Origin: Callorhinus ursinus
Taxonomy: Eukaryota > Chordata > Mammalia > Carnivora > Otariidae
Direction of reading: 5' to 3'
Assembly: GCF_003265705.1 (NCBI RefSeq)
Contig: NW_020312867.1
Location: 8,247,470-8,311,469 of the forward strand
DNA: 64,000 nt
Shown here: positions 1 through 10,345 of the stretch, piece by piece
How positions within the stretch are numbered: the stretch's first letter is position 1
How the letters are laid out: each line of letters begins with the position of its first letter
Position numbers and translations under genes: made by a program
The notes under the pieces: generated by a model
What the model was told of the DNA's origin: nothing
The model's input: the letters and a program-made list of their open reading frames with translations, nothing else
The model's database searches: none

Positions 1-478
1 TCCACAGTCTCTTGTATTTCATACTGCCTAGATTTACCAAATAGAGCCCTCAGTTCCCCTGCCGGCTGAGCCCTTGCCCAAGCCACTCCCACACTGATGC
101 TGGGCTTAGTCATGTGACTTGCTTTGACCAACACGATAATAGCAAATATGACACATGCAGAGGATCCAAAAGTACTTGTGCACTTGGGGCTTTGCCTTCT
201 TGCAGCTCTGGGAATCCTTGAGAGCAGCACCAGGTTTGTGGTGAACCCAGGAGGATAAGAGACCCATGGCCAAATCATCTCCATTCCCCCAGCTGATGTC
301 AGCTGATATCAACTACCAGACAAATGAGTGAGGCCATGGCCACCAGCTGACTGCAGACACATGAGGGGGCCCAGCTCATACTACCGGACCAGAGGTTCAT
401 GAACAAATCGATGGTGGCTGGTTTAAGCCACTAAATTTTGAGGCAGTTTGTTATACAGGAAAAGCTAACTGATACATG
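1..478 (+). mobile_element. MaLR/MLT1-like LTR remnant, left end cut by window edge
   Basis: The phrase catgtgacttgctttgacc near 112 and the tail aagccactaaattttgagg near 426, followed by gtttgttata and taactgataca, match the typical middle and 3' end of MLT1-type solo LTRs (the LTRs of non-autonomous ERVL-MaLR elements). It is old and diverged. No internal retroviral sequence is seen beside it. The exact subfamily is not assigned. Confidence 0.5.
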
Positions 479-598
479 TTTTCCTCTTCCTTGGTTTAGT
501 CTTGCTTTTTGATGGAGCACATCCTCCACTAGCTTGGCAGTTTTAAAACCTGTCCCCAGATTCTTTGATATTTGTCCATCAGGAGATGGGGTTTGTGA
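478..598 (-). mobile_element. Small old L1 fragment (possible)
   Basis: The stretch with ttcctcttccttggtttag and gatggagcacatcctcca resembles the antisense of the 5' region of old L1M or HAL1 elements. It may be part of the same L1 that resumes after 1100, split by the LTR-like piece between them. Assignment is by resemblance only. Confidence 0.3.
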
Positions 599-599
599 T

Positions 600-621
600 A
601 CACACACACACACACACACAC
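600..621. repeat. (CA)n microsatellite
   Basis: About eleven perfect CA dinucleotides in a row. It is likely length-polymorphic. Confidence 0.95.
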
Positions 622-639
622 CTCACCTGAGTCTGGACC

Positions 640-1040
640 AGCCTTGTAATGTCACAGAAGTGATGCTACACAACTTCTGAGGGTAGCTCAGAAAAGGCCA
701 GACGGTCTCCACATGGTTCTCTTGGGACACTCACTCTAGGGGAAGCCAGCCACCTTAAGAGGTCCGACTCCCTCAGAACACCATGCTGGAAAGGTGACAA
801 GTAATCCTGCTGGTCAACAGTGCCGATGAGCCCAGCCTTCCAGTCATCCCTGCCAAAGGTTCCAGGCATGTGAGTGATGCCATCTTGGACCCCTAAACCA
901 GTCCATCCGCCACCTGAAAACCATTGAGTGACCTCTCCATCAGAATAATCACTCAGCTGAGCCCTCCCTGAGTTTACAATTCAAAAAATTAGCCCACTAA
1001 TTTTGGGAGTGGTTTGTTAACATAGCCGTGGATAACTAGA
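640..1040 (+). mobile_element. MaLR/MLT1-like LTR remnant
   Basis: It ends with agcccactaattttgggag, then tggtttgttaacatagc and ggataactagaa, the same 3' signature as the element at the left edge. The body has the CAG/CCA-rich composition of MLT1 LTRs (for example ctctaggggaagccagcca near 735). It is heavily diverged and no flanking duplication is visible. Confidence 0.5.
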
Positions 1041-1099
1041 AGAGCCTCCATATCCTCAAGGGCAAATGGGCAGGCATCTGGGGATGGAAAGAACTTGTG

Positions 1100-2065
1100 G
1101 CTATTTGTCCAATCTACCACACATACTTTTAATTTTCTTTACTCTGTTCCTTTTTCATAGCTTCCTGTTCATGTTTTATAGATGCAATATCTTCATCTCT
1201 CAAGGGATATTAGTTGTAGGACTTATTTTTCAGTTTTCTTCTCATCCCTTTATTTTCTCTAAGTTCTTCTCCCAACACACATGGCTTGCTTTGGTCTCTT
1301 TTATGTTGGAAATTTCTTTAAATGTGTAGTGATCCCTGGCCGTCCACTCATATTAACACTCTGATTAGAAGCTGTGGGTGGGGATGGTGGCCTGGTATGC
1401 TTCCACGTGGCATGGGTGACCAAGTGGCTACTTGGCTTACTCTGTGGAGCATTCTCTCTTCTCCCAAATTATCTTATCTGTAGGTCTTTGTCTTGGAAGT
1501 GATTCTCCAGATAATTTTCTGCCTGTGGGTGAGGAGAGGGCATAAGACCACCCAATGATATTCTGGAACCAAACCAGCAAATGCAACTAAGGATCTCACC
1601 TTCTCTGGGCCCTATCTGCTCTTAGAGCCTCTTTGGTTCTCCCTTTGCTGGCCTGGATGGGACAGGGGCTATTGGCAGACTGGGCAGAATAGGAGTCAGG
1701 GACCTGGGACCTGGAGGTTTGGTGCTCCCTGTATGGACTTCCAGACCAACCCCCTGTTCCATCCCCCTCTCACTAACACCTTCTGTGATATCTGGTATCT
1801 GCCACTTTTGAGCCTTTCAGGCAAATCAGCTTGTTTCTTTTTGCATCTGTCCACCCACAGAGCACTTTGGTTTGATGCTATCCCTCTCTGCTAAGCCACT
1901 GGCCGTTTCTTCATCTACTTCCTTTCTCTGTAAACTGTGGTTCAGGGTTATAATATCTCTCAGTTTTCTTAAAGACAGAGTTTGTGTTTCCGTTTCTTGT
2001 TTTAGGGAGATTTTTTTCACAAGAGAGGGGAGTAGAAATGCCTTTTGTTTGCCATCTTAAAAATA
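1100..2065 (-). mobile_element. Old L1 5' region, antisense
   Basis: Phrases such as cttcctgttcatgttttatag (from 1161, shown here in part), atgcaatatcttcatctctc and gtgatccctggccgtccac follow the antisense of the long 5' leader of ancient L1M elements. The right end, ctttt gtttgccatctt near 2042-2057, reads on the minus strand as aagatggcaaac, the YY1-bearing 5' terminus typical of L1. The 5' end may therefore be intact although no ORF survives. The small open frames here (87 aa, 62 aa) are by-products of the repeat. Confidence 0.5.
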
Positions 2066-2384
2066 CCATTTCATTAGTGTTTCAGATGGGAAAAGCACCC
2101 TTATATGGAGCAGAAGTGTGTCAGCAATGAGGGCTTCCTGACTCTCACTGGACAGCTTGTGCTATAAGCCAGACGGCTTTGTGTTCTGCTTTTACAAAGG
2201 GGTTTGATTCACTTAATAAAACAGCAAATCACATACTAAGGAAAATACAGAGAAGTCATTGTGGGCCAGGCACAGGGAAAGGCAGTCCAGGAGGCCCTGG
2301 CAAAAGACCCCAGAAGGAAAAGAGGGGTGATGGCACAAAGCCAGTCGGTCTCTGCAGTGGCAGAAGCACCACTGTCCCCACAGC

Positions 2385-2660
2385 TTGCCCCTCCTTACCT
2401 GCGGGTCACTGCTCAGACATCACGTCCTCAGAGAGACTCGCGCCTACCCATCACTCACTACCTATGAACTCTGTTTCGGCTGTCCCCGTCTGACTGCCGG
2501 CTGATGGGCTTCTATTGACTCACTCATCTTCAGTGTCTTTCTAGAATGTGAGCTCCATGGCGGGAGGGAGTTTTTCTTTTACCCTTCTATACGCCCAGCA
2601 CCTAGTACAGTGCCTGGTACATTAGTAGAGGCTCAATAAAATGTTTTTAAATGAACGGAT
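2385..2660 (+). mobile_element. L2 LINE 3' end
   Basis: gtcactgctcagacatcac followed by cctcagagag matches the L2 3' region, and gaatgtgagctccatggcgg ... cagtgcctggtacatt ... gctcaataaaatg is the conserved L2 tail. Ancient, 3' fragment only. The 104-aa and 68-aa open frames that overlap it are not genes. Confidence 0.75.
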
Positions 2661-2689
2661 GCACAAAGGAAGGAGTGTGTGAGCGCTCA

Positions 2690-3680
2690 GGTTTCTACAA
2701 GAAGGCAGGAGTCCTGAGGAGAGGTGGAAGCCGAGGTGGGGTAAGAGAGCCTTGCAGGCCCAGGCAGTGGGCTTGAGTTGCCAACCATGGTGGGTCCCAC
2801 TCTTGAGGAACCATAGCTGCTTCCCTTCTAATAATTCCCTCCATGGAGGTCAGGGGGCTATGAGAAAGGGAAAGAACACAAGGTCCCTTTATTCGGGGGA
2901 GTGGATTCCATCCCGAGACAAATTGTTACCTCCAAGGCCATCAGCCACCCAGCCAGCCTATCAACATGGCCTCCCTCTCAAGGATGTGGGCACAGGCCTG
3001 GCCAGAGCTGAAATTGCCCTGGAAACTAGTCTTCCCTTTAATTAACAGGGAGAGCAACCAAGCCTCCTAATGGAGTGGGGTATGGAGTGGGGGTAGGGTC
3101 AACTTCATAAAGTCCCCAAAGCATCAAGGCCTCCTTGTTTATTTCCCCGAAAATGTTCCCCTTTCCCCAGAACAGGGTGGGGGCCTAGTGGGCCGCAGGC
3201 AGGGAAAAAGCTTTAACCTCCAGCCTGCTCAGCTCAGCATGTCACAGTTTGACTTGCATTTTTTTAATAATTGCAAACTTAATGAAAAAATAACCTCACC
3301 CCAAAACACAGCGGGGGCTCATGGCCAGTAGTTGGTGGGGGCCCCCGGCAGCTGTGAGGACAAGACGCAAAGGGTAGAGGAGCCACTGGAAGACAGCGGA
3401 TGCCCTTCATCTGGAGACTCTCTCTCTCCAGAGCCAGGCTTGGCTCCCCATTGCCTTTGGTATCATGCCCAACTGTCTCGGCCTCGCTCTTAGAGCTGAT
3501 TTTCTGCAGGTCTTACGTGAAGGACTCTGGGACCTGGAGGGGAGAGGACATGGTCAGGTTGCGTGCTGTGTGAGAGCTGATGCAGGTAGTGGCACGGATG
3601 GGTTGGGATGAGTTCTGAGAATGTTGGAGGGAAGTAAGAAGATGGTCTTCCTACAATCTGAGGCCCTGGCTGGGTATGCC
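2690..3680. other. Unassigned single-copy-looking stretch
   Basis: I recognise no gene or repeat here. An AT-rich core at 3250-3300 (gcatttttttaataattgc, then aacttaatgaaaaaataac) sits beside a GC-rich piece (gtgggggcccccggcagc near 3336). This sort of unique, motif-rich sequence could be conserved non-coding DNA, but that needs an alignment. No plausible exon was seen. Confidence 0.4.
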
Positions 3681-3754
3681 CCACGTGTCCGGCACGTGGA
3701 AACAGGCATTGTGATTATCCCTTTTTACGTCCCAGGCCTGGAACCCAAGCCTAT

Positions 3755-3795
3755 CTGGCTTTTAACTTACACGTTACCTGGCTTTTAACTTACAC
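3755..3795. repeat. Tandem duplication, 23-bp period, two copies
   Basis: ctggcttttaacttacac occurs at 3755-3772 and again at 3778-3795. The two copies are identical over 18 bases, so the duplication is recent relative to the diverged repeats around it. Confidence 0.9.
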
Positions 3796-3854
3796 ATAAG
3801 TGAGGTGGGGATTGAAATCAGCACAACTACTAGCAACAGCCATGGATGGCAGGC

Positions 3855-4000
3855 CTGCTCAGTTCCAGACACTGTGCTGAGTCCTTTGCTCTTTTTATCT
3901 TTAGGATAACTCTCTGGGGTAAGTGGTGTACTTGGCCCATTTTACAAATGAGGGAAAGAGTGTTGGTCCAAAGTTTTGCAGTCAGGAAATGTCCTGTGCT
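3855..4000 (-). mobile_element. MIR SINE fragment
   Basis: cagacactgtgctgagtcct ... ggataactctctggggtaag ... cccattttacaaatgaggg is the reverse complement of the MIR core and tail. Old and diverged. Confidence 0.65.
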
Positions 4001-4069
4001 CTTATCCTCTGCGCATCATACTCTGCAGTGAGTGGGGTCTGAAATGAGTTTTGTGAGCTCAAGAGCGGA

Positions 4070-4165
4070 GACTTTGTCTTCTTCGCTTGTGGGTCCCCAG
4101 GGCTGAGGACAGAGTTTAGGATATAGTGAATGTTTAATAAATGGTTGTGGAGTGAATAAATGAAG
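4070..4165 (+). mobile_element. L2 3' tail fragment
   Basis: ctttgtcttcttcgcttgtg ... gaatgtttaataaatggttg followed by gaataaatgaa follows the L2 3' end. Only the last hundred bases are kept. Confidence 0.5.
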
Positions 4166-4756
4166 GTATATGGACCTAGAGGTAATTTCCAAAGAAACCA
4201 CCCCATTCTCCCTTCCCCATTCCAGATGACCTCCGTTTACCTGGAAGTGAACAATGTGTAAAGGGGCTCCAGAAGCTGGGATGAGAAATAGGACTTGATT
4301 TAAAGGACAGTAGGGAGACACAGTAGGTTCTTGTGAAAGGGAGTTCCAAATGATGGGTGACTCTTTTCCTGTGCTTCCATGAATTCCAAGGGTTAGTCAA
4401 GGTCAATGAAACTTTGCATAGAAAGTCAGGTTATCTCCAGGGGTCTGTGTGTATTGAGGGCAGAGATGGGGACTTCTTAGGGCTTGTGGGTCCCAAAATT
4501 GTCATGCTTTTTGGATTGGTAGCTGAGAGTGCCAGGATTGAGCCAGCCAGGCTCCTCGGCTTGCCCTGTATATTCCCATGATCCTGGGGCAAGAACACCA
4601 AAACACGTATGTCCACAGCCAGCCTCTAGCGTCAGCATATCACAAATCCATCGAACAATGGATTCTTTGAAACTTTTAACCCTGGAGCCTTGGAGGCTCA
4701 GAAACACCCACCTCAGACTCTGAGACAATAGAAACTTTCCGAACTAGAATAATAGT

Positions 4757-4995
4757 AGGAGTGAAATATTTATTGAGTGCTTGCTATGCTCCAAGCAGTT
4801 TAAATATTAATTCATTTAGTCCTTGCAACCGTTCCATGAGGTAGTAACTGTCGTGCTCCCACCTTTGCACATGTGGAAATCGAGGCACCAGAAGTTCGTA
4901 TAACTGGCCCAAGGTCATCCAGTTAATAGGGGTGGGGCTGCCAGTAGATGAATCCAGGCCATCTGACTCCAGAGGACACTGCCCTGCTTCAGACG
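4757..4995 (-). mobile_element. MIR SINE, near complete
   Basis: tttattgagtgcttgctatg, attcatttagtccttgcaac, ccatgaggtagtaac, caaggtcatccagttaatag and ccatctgactccagaggac follow the reverse-complemented MIR from tail to tRNA-like head over about 240 bases. Confidence 0.8.
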
Positions 4996-5029
4996 CGAGT
5001 ATCACTGAGGCTCAGAATCACAGGAAGTT

Positions 5030-5205
5030 ACATGGGCAGGATATTAGAGCCACTGAATCATAAAATCAGAGCACTTTAGAACCCATCATTGTTGACTTGT
5101 CAAATTCTGCACTCATAAAATCCAGGCATCTTAGAATTATGGAATTCTAAACTCTTGGGGGTTCAAGTCAGAGAAGTTTGGATTCTGGGATATTAGACCT
5201 ACAGA
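5030..5205. other. Diverged motif-repetitive stretch
   Basis: Variants of gaatcataaaatc, catcttagaattatggaatt and actcataaaatcc recur. The pattern resembles the complement of the AAGATTCTATG-type repeats at 33.1 kb. Family not identified. Confidence 0.3.
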
Positions 5206-5209
5206 AAGG

Positions 5210-6050
5210 TTAGCAACCCAAGGTCCTTCCTTTCCTATGGCAGCCAGGGAAACTGAGGCCCACAGAGAGGAAGGGAGGTATTCAGTAGAGACAGAGACTG
5301 GAGGACTGGGTGCTGGCTTTTGGCGAGAGAAATTTGAAGGAACAAAGAAAGGCCCCAGGTGGGCAGGGATCTGTTTGTGAAGAGCAGTCAGTGGGTTTAA
5401 TGCGGCCAAGAAACTTGCTCACATTATGCTACCCTGTAGGTTTCTGCCTCCTCTCTTCCCCTCCGATGCTTTCCTCGGAACCTGCCCTTGCCAGGCTCTG
5501 TATCCTGTTTATACTGCCAACAAATTGAATTTTCAGAAGTTAGCTTCCTAGAAACCAGCTTAATACATTGGAGGTTTTCTTTGCTTGCACCCTGTTTCTT
5601 GGTGAGATGCCTGCTCTCCAGGAGCCCAGAGGGAGCCCATAGAGGTTTGGTACACTCACATCAGCAACCCAGAAGGGAGGGGGATAGGAACCACGGAGCA
5701 GGTACGTGGGGGCACGGACAGACCCAGGAGCAGGAAGAGAGATGGAGTGTCCCAAGGCAGGACGTGACAGGGGCTCCATGCTTCTCAGACCACACCTGGG
5801 AATGTCTGTCCTAAGTGGGGGTCCTTGATCTCTCAGAGACATCAGCCAATGGGATTTGTTCAGACAAGGGCTGGGGAGAGATGGGAAGCGCATGCACTGT
5901 AGGTCTTTAGCCTGGAGCAGATGGGCAGGAGGCAGGAAACTTAGCTTCCCAGGTGCCGCCCCCTTGAAGGCAGAGGAAAGGTCAGTGGAAGCCTCAGGGG
6001 CAAACCTATAACTGAAAGATGGAACTACTGGAGAAGATTTGGCTTCCATC
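5210..6050. other. Unassigned stretch, no gene seen
   Basis: A short MIR-like piece (ggcagccagggaaactgagg near 5239) opens the stretch. The rest is unassigned. A 170-codon open frame on the minus strand (5540-6052) has no recognisable domain, signal peptide or splice context. I treat it as chance. Confidence 0.45.
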
Positions 6051-6055
6051 AAAAG

Positions 6056-6745
6056 CAGTTGTTCTCGGGGGTCCTGGGTGCCTCAGTTGGTTAAGTGTCA
6101 GACTCTTGATTTCAGCTCAAGTCATGATCTCAGGGTTGCGAGATTGAACCCCGTGTTGAGCCCTGCCATGGGTGTGGAGCCCGCTTGAGGATTCTCTCTC
6201 TCTTTCTCCCTCTGCCCCTGCCTCCCTCCCTAAAAAAAAAAAAGAAAGAAAGAAGAAAAATAAAAAACAGTGGGTCTTGAAATACAGTCTGGAATCCCTG
6301 GGGTCCCATGACCAATCCAGGGGGTCTCCAGGTGACATTATCATATTTCATAATAATACTAAGACATCATGTACATTTTCACTCCCAATAGGATTTTCCA
6401 AAGTTGATATGACATGTGATAGCGCCTTCAGTCTGAAAACAATGAAAAAAATTAATGCGAAAAAAATTCATGATGAGCAAAATGTCAAAATTTTAAATAA
6501 AGACAAGATCAATATTGTTAATTTTTCCTTTTGCCTCAGGCTCCCATGTGGATTTTTCAAAATATTATTTTAAAATATTTATTTCGATTACTGAGATTTG
6601 GGGGTTCCCCTCCAAATGTATCCTCATTTAGCTCTCCCTAATCCTAGCTCTGGATGAAATCAACACGAATAGAAGCTCTTTGGGGTCCTCAACAGTTTTT
6701 AAGGGTGTAGAGGGGTCCAGAGACCAAAATGTTTGAGAATCCCTG
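6056..6745. mobile_element. hAT-type DNA transposon remnant, split by a SINE
   Basis: The left end CAGttgttctc at 6056 and the right end gtttgagaatccCTG at 6731-6745 form imperfect inverted termini of the hAT/Charlie kind. Internal text (ggtcctcaacagtttttaag, agaccaaaatgtttgag) supports this. Flanking octamers atcaaaag and gtcaatgg match at five of eight positions, a plausible worn 8-bp duplication. The element is non-coding. A 133-aa open frame inside it (6172-6573) runs across the SINE tail and is not a gene. Confidence 0.5.
6068..6262 (+). mobile_element. Can-SINE (tRNA-Lys derived), older subfamily
   Basis: Head ggtcctgggtgcctcagttgg, then gatttcagctcaagtcatga, a CT-rich tract and an A-rich tail with gaaa units. 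Flanks aaaagcagttgttctcg (6051-6067) and aaaaacagtgggtcttg (6263-6279) agree at 13 of 17 bases, a worn target-site duplication. It lies inside the left terminus of a hAT-type remnant. Confidence 0.9.
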
Positions 6746-7059
6746 GTCAATGGGACCACATTATTTCAGTTCGAACTACCCAACAGTGAAAGAGATTATA
6801 TTTTGAGGCACTGAGTTCTCATGACAAGGTGTGTGCAAACAGAAGGAAAGAATCAGGCATGGAGAAAAGGGACAAGTGTCCAGCATCTCTCGTCTGGATG
6901 CCTCCAGCAGCTGTTCGTGGGCCTCCTGTTGCCCCATCACCCCCAGTGGCCAACGGATCTTCTCATTTCCAAACCTGACGTCTCTGGATGGTTTCCCATC
7001 ACACTCTGAGCAAGAACCAAATTCTTTTCTACGGCCAGTGTGGCCCCAGCCCATCTCCC

Positions 7060-7530
7060 ATTCCAGGCCCTGAAGGGCCTCTAGCTCCAAGCTCCACACC
7101 GGCCTCTTTCCAGTTCCTCAACATGCCAAATCCTTTCCCACCTCAGGGCTTTTGCACATGATATTCCCTTCCTGGGAATACCCTTCTCTTCACTCTTTTG
7201 GTAACCATTCCTTTCATCCTCTCCAGCTTGGTTGTCACTTCCTCAGGGGGAGCCTACCCTGACCACCCCATCGAAAGCAGGATTTCTCTAGCATCATCTC
7301 TCAACCTCGTTTGTTTCCTTCACAGACATCATCACCATCTGTTTTATCTTTATTTGTTGGCATGGATGGTTGTCATCCCTTCTTCCCATGAGACCATGAG
7401 CTCCTCCAGGGCAAGAAGCCTGACTGTCCTGACGGTGGGTCCCAGCATCTGACATAGCACCTGGCATGGCGAAGGCCCTTGAGAAATATTTATTGAGCAA
7501 ATAAACCAATTCATCATGAATGAATGAATG
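7060..7530 (+). mobile_element. L2 LINE 3' region
   Basis: tcagggcttttgcacatgat, attcccttcctgggaatac, gtcacttcctcaggggg, accctgaccaccccatcg and the tail agaaatatttattgag ... gaatgaatgag follow the L2 3' end in order over 470 bases. The 84-aa open frame overlapping it is not a gene. Confidence 0.85.
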
Positions 7531-7751
7531 AGTAAATGAACAAATGACGAACAGTTGCCTGGGCACTCACCAGGAAGCCCAAGGCAACACAGATGGCTGG
7601 AAACATCAGTAATCAACGCTGGATGGTGTCTGATGAAGCCTTAAGTGTTATGTGTTTGTCCACCACCCAGGAGCCCTAATCAAGTGGGAGGAGAGTGACT
7701 GGACTGGCTGGAACCTGGATGAGTTGAAGAATGAATACAAACCTCTGGGTC

Positions 7752-7925
7752 TTTGCTAAGGCAGTTGCCCTTGCCTGGATGCCATCCTATCTTTCTCTGA
7801 TGATTCATATTTTATTCAACGTCAGGGCTAAGCTCAAATAGTCCTATCTCCTGAGGCTCTTCCCTGACTCCCCTTCCATCAGAATAAATCACTCCTTGCT
7901 CTGGGTGTTCTTTTGTTAGGATGAC
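7752..7925 (+). mobile_element. L2 LINE fragment
   Basis: aggcagttgcccttgcctgg, gctaagctcaaatagtccta and ctgaggctcttccctgactc match the same L2 segment as the element just upstream, so it is a second copy or a rearranged piece. Confidence 0.6.
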
Positions 7926-8027
7926 AACGCTTGTCTATTACCCTGATTTGGAAACATTAGCTTATAGATGTCCTGATAGCCTAGATATCATTGTCCCATT
8001 TTAGAGATGAAAAAAGTAAAGGCCAGG

Positions 8028-8180
8028 GAAGAGTTTACATTTTAGTAGAGGAGACTCACTCTAGGCCAAAAAAACAGATCCATATTACATTGGAGGTGAT
8101 AAGAGCTATGGTAAAAAATCTTGTAGGGGAAGCGGATAAGGGAAGCCTCTCTGAGGGATCAGTAGCTGTAGGTTCAGATT
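8028..8180 (-). mobile_element. L2 LINE fragment, antisense
   Basis: gagtttacattttagtagag, agctatggtaaaaaatc and aagcctctctgagggatc are the reverse complement of the L2 3' region (stop codon side to AATAAA side). Confidence 0.5.
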
Positions 8181-8214
8181 CCAGCTAAATTTCAGTTAAC
8201 TGTTATCCCAGCAT

Positions 8215-8345
8215 TTAGGTAGCCTTTACTTGCAGGATGTCAGCCCCATGGGGGCAGGGACCGTGTCTGTTTATTCACTGTCTGCCCCAGCACCTAGAAC
8301 AGTGCCCAGCACACAGTAGGTGCTCGGTATTGGTGCAGGGTGAAT
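8215..8345 (+). mobile_element. L2 LINE 3' tail
   Basis: ccatgggggcagggaccgtg, cagcacctagaacagtgccc, cacacagtaggtgctcggta and gggtgaatgaa are the classic L2 tail, less diverged than most copies here. Confidence 0.85.
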
Positions 8346-8349
8346 GAAG

Positions 8350-8545
8350 GGCTCTCTGTGCACCGGGCATTATACATGTACTATGTCACCTCATCTCATT
8401 GGTCAGTGAGGATTATCACCTGCGTTTTATGAATAAAGCAGCTGGGACGACAGCAAAATTAAAGACTAACACACCCATGAACACGCAGCTGGCAAGTGGT
8501 GGATTCAGAGCTGGACCCTGATTCAGGGCAGTCTGTCCTACATCT
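8350..8545 (-). mobile_element. MIR SINE
   Basis: ccgggcattatacatgtact, catctcattggtcagtgagg, acgcagctggcaagtggtgg and agctggaccctgattcagg follow the reverse-complemented MIR. Confidence 0.65.
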
Positions 8546-8559
8546 TGGCCATGACCTCA

Positions 8560-8670
8560 CACGGTCTTACTCTGCGTGCTGTGTGGCCAGGGCATGTCCC
8601 TCCTCTCTGAGCCTCAGTTTAGCTTCTAAATAGTACCCGTGACACCGGGTTTCCGTGAAAGTTCAAACCC
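8560..8670 (+). mobile_element. MIR SINE fragment
   Basis: tgtgtggccagggcatgtcc then ctctctgagcctcagttt is the MIR core in the sense direction, head to head with the neighbouring antisense copy. Confidence 0.6.
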
Positions 8671-8969
8671 TGCAGGGCTCCTAGGCCCCCATCTGGCGCT
8701 CACTCACACCTCTGCTCAGGTGACCCATTTTCCTCTGATATCCTATCAGCCATCATGAAACAAAAGGGCAGAGAATCGAAGTTTCCAAGCGGACAAACCT
8801 CCTATGATTTCTGGAAGGTCTGGGGAAACTTGATCGGTTATGGAGGTTGCAGAGAAGAAGGTCTGGGGGTGAAGTGTAAAAGCGGGTGCCCCTGCCTATG
8901 CGAGTTGATTCATAAACTGCCTTCCTCATCTCTTAGGAGGGGTTGCATAGCAAGTAGTGTTTAGGGGGA

Positions 8970-9130
8970 ACCCCGAGGCTCAGGCACTATGCTAGGAGCT
9001 CTGCAGCACCACTTGTTGATTCCTCCCAGCCCCATTATACAGTTGGCGCCACTGAGGCCCAGGAAGTGAAGGGACTCGTCCAAAAAACAGAGTCAAGTGA
9101 GGGCCCCAAAGCCAGCACCCCCAATCACTG
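8970..9130 (-). mobile_element. MIR SINE
   Basis: gctcaggcactatgctagg, attatacagttggcgccact, gaggcccaggaagtgaaggg and cgtccaaaaaacagagtca follow reverse-complemented MIR. Confidence 0.6.
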
Positions 9131-9409
9131 TAACCAATCACCATGGAACTAGGGAGGGCCAGAAGACAAGGGCAGGAAGAAGGCGGGAATGTTCCAGAGA
9201 CCCAGGACAGGGCTGCCCAGCTTTGCTCAGGCCAGTGCCCCACCCTCTGCTTCTGGCCTTCCTTTCCATCTCCCACCCTGCCACTGCCAGGGTTCCTGCA
9301 CCGTCTTCCCTGTTTAGGAGTTCTGGAACTCCCGCCCCAAATGCCTGTTATCTTCCCTTGGTTCTTGAGATCCCAGTTCAGAGCCTCATTCAGGAGAGTT
9401 CTCAGGCCA

Positions 9410-9450
9410 GAGGGAGGGAGGGAAGGAGGGCGGGAGGGTGGGAATGGGGA
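9410..9450 (+). other. G-rich tract with quadruplex potential
   Basis: A run of at least six GGG blocks separated by single bases (aggg-aggg-agggaagg-aggg-cggg-aggg-tggg). The plus strand fits the simple G-quadruplex pattern several times over. It lies in an otherwise unassigned stretch (9130-9760). Confidence 0.8.
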
Positions 9451-9764
9451 ACACAAAACTGGGATGACATACAAAGGATTTGCAGTAAAACCTCAGCTGA
9501 TCCCACAGGAGCTCTGGAGCTGAGATGGCCCCTCGGAGTTGTCCCCAGCTGAGGGGTGGAGCCGAGTATTTGTACTGCACATCAACCAGGGACCTCCCCT
9601 GGGAAAGACTGTGTCTTTGGGCAGGCAATTCCCTGCAGCTGAAGACAGTTCCCAGCTGGAAGCCATCAGCAGCCGAAATTCCCATCAGGGGGAGTGGGTG
9701 GCCGACTGGGATCCGGGCAGAGCCCCTGGCATCCACTCCACCTGCCCACCATCATCTGACAGCA

Positions 9765-9925
9765 AGGATTGTACCTTTAGCAGGTTCCACCGACGGCACT
9801 GTTTACCTTTCAGGCACCTCCCGACACATACACATACAAATGTACAAACTGAGGCTCAGTGAAATGAAGAGCTTGCCCAGAGTTGCATGCCTGGAGAATG
9901 CTGCAGTTGGGATTCTAACCCAACC
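9765..9925 (-). mobile_element. MIR SINE fragment
   Basis: caaactgaggctcagtgaaa, gcttgcccagagttgcatg and gggattctaacccaacc match the reverse-complemented MIR head and core. Confidence 0.6.
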
Positions 9926-10014
9926 TAAGTAGGACCCCGGGATCTTCCCATTGCCCCTTTTAAGAATTCCTTCCTTTAACCCAACTCAGCTCTGGATCCC
10001 TGGAGTCCAAGTTC

Positions 10015-10110
10015 CTGCGCCTAAGGAGCTTATAGTCCAGTGGGGAAGCCAAGCAATCTAATGTCTTGCAGTAAGTATCGTGAGGAGAGGTGACCTGGGC
10101 AAGGGCAGTG
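10015..10110 (-). mobile_element. L2 fragment, antisense
   Basis: aaggagcttatagtccagtg then ggggaagcc matches the antisense of the L2 tail. Short and uncertain. Confidence 0.4.
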
Positions 10111-10237
10111 CCGGGTGGGGGGCATGGCAATTTCTGCCCAGGAAGCCAGGGAAAGGAGGCAAGTTCAGCCAAGTAGAGAGGGGCCAGCCACAGGGACCTA
10201 CATGACAAGCCCTGCCCCTCCAGGAATATTTGCAAGG

Positions 10238-10342
10238 TGAATGAATGCAGGCATAGATGAATGGAAGGTTGGATGAATGGATGGATGGATGGATGGATGG
10301 ATGGATGGATGGATGGAAAATGGATGGATGGAAAAATGGATG
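10238..10342 (+). repeat. (GGAT)n microsatellite
   Basis: Degenerate gaatgaatg leads into a pure run of ggat units (about 10272-10316), followed by a broken part. Neighbouring open frames rich in MDGW or HPSI residues come from this repeat. Confidence 0.95.
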
Positions 10343-10345
10343 CCT

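Noticed and set aside
5540..6052. 170-codon minus-strand frame
   Set aside because: No domain, no signal peptide, no splice context, and low-complexity proline/serine composition.
6068..6130. tRNA-like heads of the SINEs considered as tRNA genes
   Set aside because: Only the first part resembles tRNA-Lys. The copies continue into a CT-rich body and A tail and have insertion duplications, so they are SINEs.
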